Assembly: GCF_023208015.1 (NCBI RefSeq)
Contig: NZ_CP051627.1
Span: 4,136,422-4,200,421, forward strand
DNA: 64,000 nt
Direction of reading: 5' to 3'
Source of the DNA: Thermobifida alba
GTDB lineage: Bacteria > Actinomycetota > Actinomycetes > Streptosporangiales > Streptosporangiaceae
Shown here: piece after piece, positions 61,199 to 64,000 of the stretch
Position numbering within the stretch: position 1 is the first letter of the stretch
Layout: each line of letters starts with the position of its first letter
The notes under the pieces: generated by a model
Seen by the model: the letters and a program-made list of their open reading frames with translations, nothing else
The model's database searches: none
Told to the model about the DNA's origin: nothing
Program-made: the position numbers and the translations under genes

Positions 61199-63022
61199 AT
61201 GACACACTACAAGAGCAACCTCCGGGACCTTGAGTTCAACCTGTTCGAGGTGTTCAACCGCCAGGAGATCATGGGCTCCGGTCCCTTCGAGGACCTCGAC
61301 GAGGACACCGCCCGTGACATCCTGGCCGAGGTCAACCGGCTGGCCAGTGGAGTCGTGGCGGAGTCCTTCGCGGACGCCGACCGCAACCCCCCGGTGTTCG
61401 ACCCCGAGACCAACTCGGTGACGATCCCCGAGAGCTTCAAGAAGTCCTACCAGGCGTACATGGACGCCGAGTGGTACCGCCTGGACCTGCCCCCCGAGCT
61501 GGGCGGCACCGGCGCCCCCCGCTCCCTGGTGTGGGCCGTGGCCGAGATGATCCTCGGCGCCAACCCCGCCGTGCACATGTACTCCGCGGGCCCCGGCTTC
61601 GCCAACGTCCTCTGGCAGGAGGGCAACGAGGAGCAGAAGAAGTTCGCCAAGCTGGCGATCGAACGCGGCTGGGGCGCCACCATGGTCCTCACCGAGCCCG
61701 ACGCCGGCTCCGACGTGGGCGCCGGCCGCACCAAGGCGATCAAGCAGGACGACGGCACCTGGCACATCGAGGGCGTCAAGCGCTTCATCACCTCGGCCGA
61801 GCACGACATGTCGGAGAACATCTTCCACCTCGTGCTCGCCCGTCCCGAGGGCCACGGCCCCGGCACCAAGGGCCTGTCGCTGTTCCTGGTCCCCAAGTAC
61901 CTGGTCAACGAGGACGGCTCGCTCGGCGAGCGCAACGGCGTCTACGTCACCAACGTCGAGGACAAGATGGGCCTGAAGGTCTCCACCACCTGCGAGGTGA
62001 CCTTCGGCGCCAAGCACCCGGCCATCGGCTACCTCGTCGGCGACAAGCACGACGGCATCCGGCAGATGTTCCTCATCATCGAGTACGCCCGGATGATGGT
62101 CGGCACCAAGGCCATCGCCACCCTGTCCACCGGCTACCTCAACGCGCTGGCCTACGCCAAGGAGCGCGTCCAGGGCGCCGACCTCACCCAGCAGGCCGAC
62201 AAGACCGCGCCCCGGGTCACCATCACCCACCACCCGGACGTGCGCCGCAGCCTGATGCTGCAGAAGTCCTACGCCGAGGCCCTGCGCGCCCTGGTCATCT
62301 ACACCGCCACCCAGCAGGACGCGGTGCAGCTCGCCGCCGCCAACGGCCAGGACGCCGGCGAGTACGAGGCCATGAACGACCTGCTGCTGCCGCTGGTCAA
62401 GGGCGTGGGCTCGGAGCGCTCCTACGCGCTGCTGGCCGAGTCCCTCCAGACCCTCGGCGGCTCCGGCTACCTGCAGGAGTACCCGATCGAGCAGTACATC
62501 CGGGACTCCAAGATCGACACCCTCTACGAGGGCACCACCGCCATCCAGGGCATGGACCTGTTCTTCCGCAAGATCGTGAAGAACAACGGCCAGGCGCTGG
62601 GCAAGCTCATGGGCGAGATCCAGGCGTTCGCCACGAGCGAGGCGGGCAACGGCCAGCTCAAGAACGAGCGCGCGCTGCTCGCCGAGGCCGCCGCGGACGT
62701 CCAGGCGATGGTGGAGACCATGGTCGGCGACGCGATGCGGTCCATGGAGGAGCCCCGCGAGATCTACAAGGTGGGCCTCAACACCACCCGCCTGCTGCTC
62801 GCCCTGGGCGACCTGGTGCTGGGCTGGCTGCTGCTGCGCCAGGCCGAGGTCGCGCTGGCCCGCCTCGACGGCGCCAGCGGAGCCGACCGGGACTTCTACA
62901 CCGGCAAGGTCGCCGCGGCGCGGTTCTTCGCCGACCAGGTCCTGCCCCGGCTGTCCGTCGAGCGCAAGATCGCCGAGCGCACCACGCTCGACCTGATGGA
63001 CCTGCCCGAGTCCGCGTTCTGA
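61199..63022 (+). CDS. acyl-CoA dehydrogenase
   Basis: FAD-dependent acyl-CoA dehydrogenase of 607 residues, longer than the usual 380-400, like the large FadE-type enzymes. Family motifs are [72 protein letters not shown] and [18 protein letters not shown] with the catalytic glutamate in this C-terminal motif. The last about 150 residues form the extra C-terminal domain. ATG 61199 follows GGAG by about six bases. Beta-oxidation of fatty or branched acyl-CoAs is likely. Confidence 0.94.
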   Translation: MTHYKSNLRDLEFNLFEVFNRQEIMGSGPFEDLDEDTARDILAEVNRLASGVVAESFADADRNPPVFDPETNSVTIPESFKKSYQAYMDAEWYRLDLPPELGGTGAPRSLVWAVAEMILGANPAVHMYSAGPGFANVLWQEGNEEQKKFAKLAIERGWGATMVLTEPDAGSDVGAGRTKAIKQDDGTWHIEGVKRFITSAEHDMSENIFHLVLARPEGHGPGTKGLSLFLVPKYLVNEDGSLGERNGVYVTNVEDKMGLKVSTTCEVTFGAKHPAIGYLVGDKHDGIRQMFLIIEYARMMVGTKAIATLSTGYLNALAYAKERVQGADLTQQADKTAPRVTITHHPDVRRSLMLQKSYAEALRALVIYTATQQDAVQLAAANGQDAGEYEAMNDLLLPLVKGVGSERSYALLAESLQTLGGSGYLQEYPIEQYIRDSKIDTLYEGTTAIQGMDLFFRKIVKNNGQALGKLMGEIQAFATSEAGNGQLKNERALLAEAAADVQAMVETMVGDAMRSMEEPREIYKVGLNTTRLLLALGDLVLGWLLLRQAEVALARLDGASGADRDFYTGKVAAARFFADQVLPRLSVERKIAERTTLDLMDLPESAF

Positions 63023-63069
63023 CGCGTCCGGCACCGGCCCGACGGAGGACGGCGCCGTCCCGGCACCAC

Positions 63070-63097
63070 GAGGCGGGGGTCGCACGGCCCCCGCCTC
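63070..63097. terminator. hairpin between convergent genes
   Basis: A 10-bp perfect stem (63070-63079 with 63088-63097), extendable by a G-U and a C-G pair, lies between the acyl-CoA dehydrogenase and the leftward partial gene and should terminate both. Confidence 0.75.
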
Positions 63098-63100
63098 CGC

Positions 63101-64000
63101 TCATTCCTCCGGTGGCGCCGGACTGCTGCGCACCTCGCTCGACGGGGGACGCAGCGGCGGGATGCCGCTCCGGCGGGGCCTGAGCGCCACGGGGCGGCTC
63201 CGCAGCGCCGGCTTCGCGGGCTCGGACGGCACGGCGTCCGCGTCGGCCCCGGACGCGACGGCGGGCTCTGCGGCGACCGGTTCCGCGGGGGCGGCCGGGG
63301 GCGCGGCGACGGCGGGCTCCGGTTCCCAGCGGTGCGCCTCGTCCCCGGCGGGATCGTCCACGAGTGAGGAGTCGCCCGTCTCCCAGTCGTCCTCCGGGTC
63401 GGTGATGCTCTCCCAGTCCGCGTCGTCCGCCTCGGCGTCCACGGGGTCCGCGTGCGCCGGGCCGGAAGGCCCGGCCGGCTCCTCGGGCTCCTCCCGGCCG
63501 CGGGCTCCCGCGGCCTGCCGGATCGCGCTGCCGCCCGTCGAGGGGACACGCTTGGGCAGACCTCCGCCGTCGGGGGCGGGACCGGCGGGGGCCGGCTCCG
63601 GGAGGTCGGGCCGCTGCACCGGCTCCTCCCGGAAGAAGTCGTCGAACGGGTCCGGCGCGGTCGGCGCCGCAGCGGCCGCCCGGGCGTCCTCCTCCGAAAG
63701 GGGAGCGGGGGACGGCGTGCTGTCCACCACCGGCTCGGGCGGCGGAGGCAGGACGAGGGCGGGCGCCGCCTCCTGCGGCACCGGCACGCGCCCGGAGGCC
63801 CCCTCGGGGGAGGGGGCCACGTCCGGAGCGTGCCGCGCCTCCTCCCGGTCCACGGCCTCCCGGTCCACGGTCCCGTCCCCGGCGGAACTCCGCGGCGCGG
63901 GGACGCGTTCGCCGCGGACCTGCGCCACGATCCACAGCAGCAGCCGGAACGAGACCAGCAGCGCCAGCCACGGCGTGACCGCGACCACGAGCGTCGCCGC
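63101..64000 (-). CDS. membrane protein with long disordered tail (5' end outside window)
   Basis: Open to the right edge. The visible part has one hydrophobic segment at the edge (LVVAVTPWLALLVSFRLLLW, then IVAQVRGER) and about 270 residues of Pro/Ala/Glu/Asp-rich, probably cytoplasmic, disordered sequence ending SSPAPPEE. No catalytic motif is visible, so the identity depends on the missing N-terminal part. The gene is convergent with the acyl-CoA dehydrogenase. Confidence 0.6.
   Translation of the reverse strand, partial: AATLVVAVTPWLALLVSFRLLLWIVAQVRGERVPAPRSSAGDGTVDREAVDREEARHAPDVAPSPEGASGRVPVPQEAAPALVLPPPPEPVVDSTPSPAPLSEEDARAAAAAPTAPDPFDDFFREEPVQRPDLPEPAPAGPAPDGGGLPKRVPSTGGSAIRQAAGARGREEPEEPAGPSGPAHADPVDAEADDADWESITDPEDDWETGDSSLVDDPAGDEAHRWEPEPAVAAPPAAPAEPVAAEPAVASGADADAVPSEPAKPALRSRPVALRPRRSGIPPLRPPSSEVRSSPAPPEE

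Overview
The window is 64 kb of very GC-rich chromosomal DNA with GTG and TTG starts, tight GTGA/ATGA gene overlaps, C/G-biased third positions and strong GC hairpin terminators. A HspR-type dnaK-grpE-dnaJ-hspR-clpB locus, DivIVA, SigR-like sigma factor, SURF1/DUF3817, YidC-like/DUF6412 and PurS point to an actinomycete. Choline-to-betaine genes, KDG catabolism and Sel1/TPR proteins would fit Nocardiopsaceae (Thermobifida/Nocardiopsis-like), but that placement is inference. I see no tRNA, rRNA, CRISPR array, transposase, integrase or prophage; this is ordinary core chromosome with a few unusual genes.

Layout. 0-3 kb: choline oxidation (betA fragment, betB). 3.3-5.4 kb: ABC exporter with an XRE regulator. 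5.6-8.7 kb: VOC protein, PcaD-like hydrolase without its serine, membrane Ser/Thr kinase. 9.5-10.7 kb: SURF1 and DUF3817. 10.9-15.4 kb: glycan genes (GT2, WbqC, PIG-L deacetylase, epimerase). 15.4-16.7 kb: two DUF202 proteins and thioredoxin. 16.7-18.5 kb: MarR/FAD-monooxygenase pair around a palindromic operator. 18.5-20.5 kb: hisE-hisG-spermidine synthase-like. 20.6-23.3 kb: SDR, RsbW-like kinase, lone purS, SigR-like sigma factor without RsrA. 23.7-27.2 kb: E1alpha-E1beta-E2 of a 2-oxoacid dehydrogenase. 27.3-30.5 kb: small protein, exonuclease, BCCT transporter, 50-residue membrane peptide. 30.5-32.7 kb: YidC paralogue, DUF6412, divergent HemC-like protein. 33.3-35.7 kb: eda-kdgK and an NlpC/P60 hydrolase. 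36.4-38.9 kb: GNAT, DivIVA, gamma-carbonic anhydrase-like protein. 38.9-44.1 kb: a 1464-residue P-type ATPase with two small membrane proteins. 44.8-47.3 kb: Sel1/TPR cassette. 47.3-47.8 kb: hairpin-rich intergenic DNA. 47.8-57.4 kb: Fe-S/CCG membrane reductase and the heat-shock operon. 57.6-64 kb: small membrane protein, winged-helix regulator with operator and a frameshifted ABC exporter, acyl-CoA dehydrogenase, and a partial membrane protein.

Themes are osmoprotection (betA, betB, BCCT), protein quality control under HspR, 2-oxoacid and fatty-acyl oxidation, envelope biology (DivIVA, NlpC/P60, kinase, glycan genes) and small-molecule efflux. The most unusual item is the P-type ATPase: its N-terminal half looks like a decayed second ATPase fused to an intact one. 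No wholly new multi-gene defence or biosynthetic system was recognised. Coordinates, start choices and motifs were read by eye; family names are recognition from sequence, not database hits.
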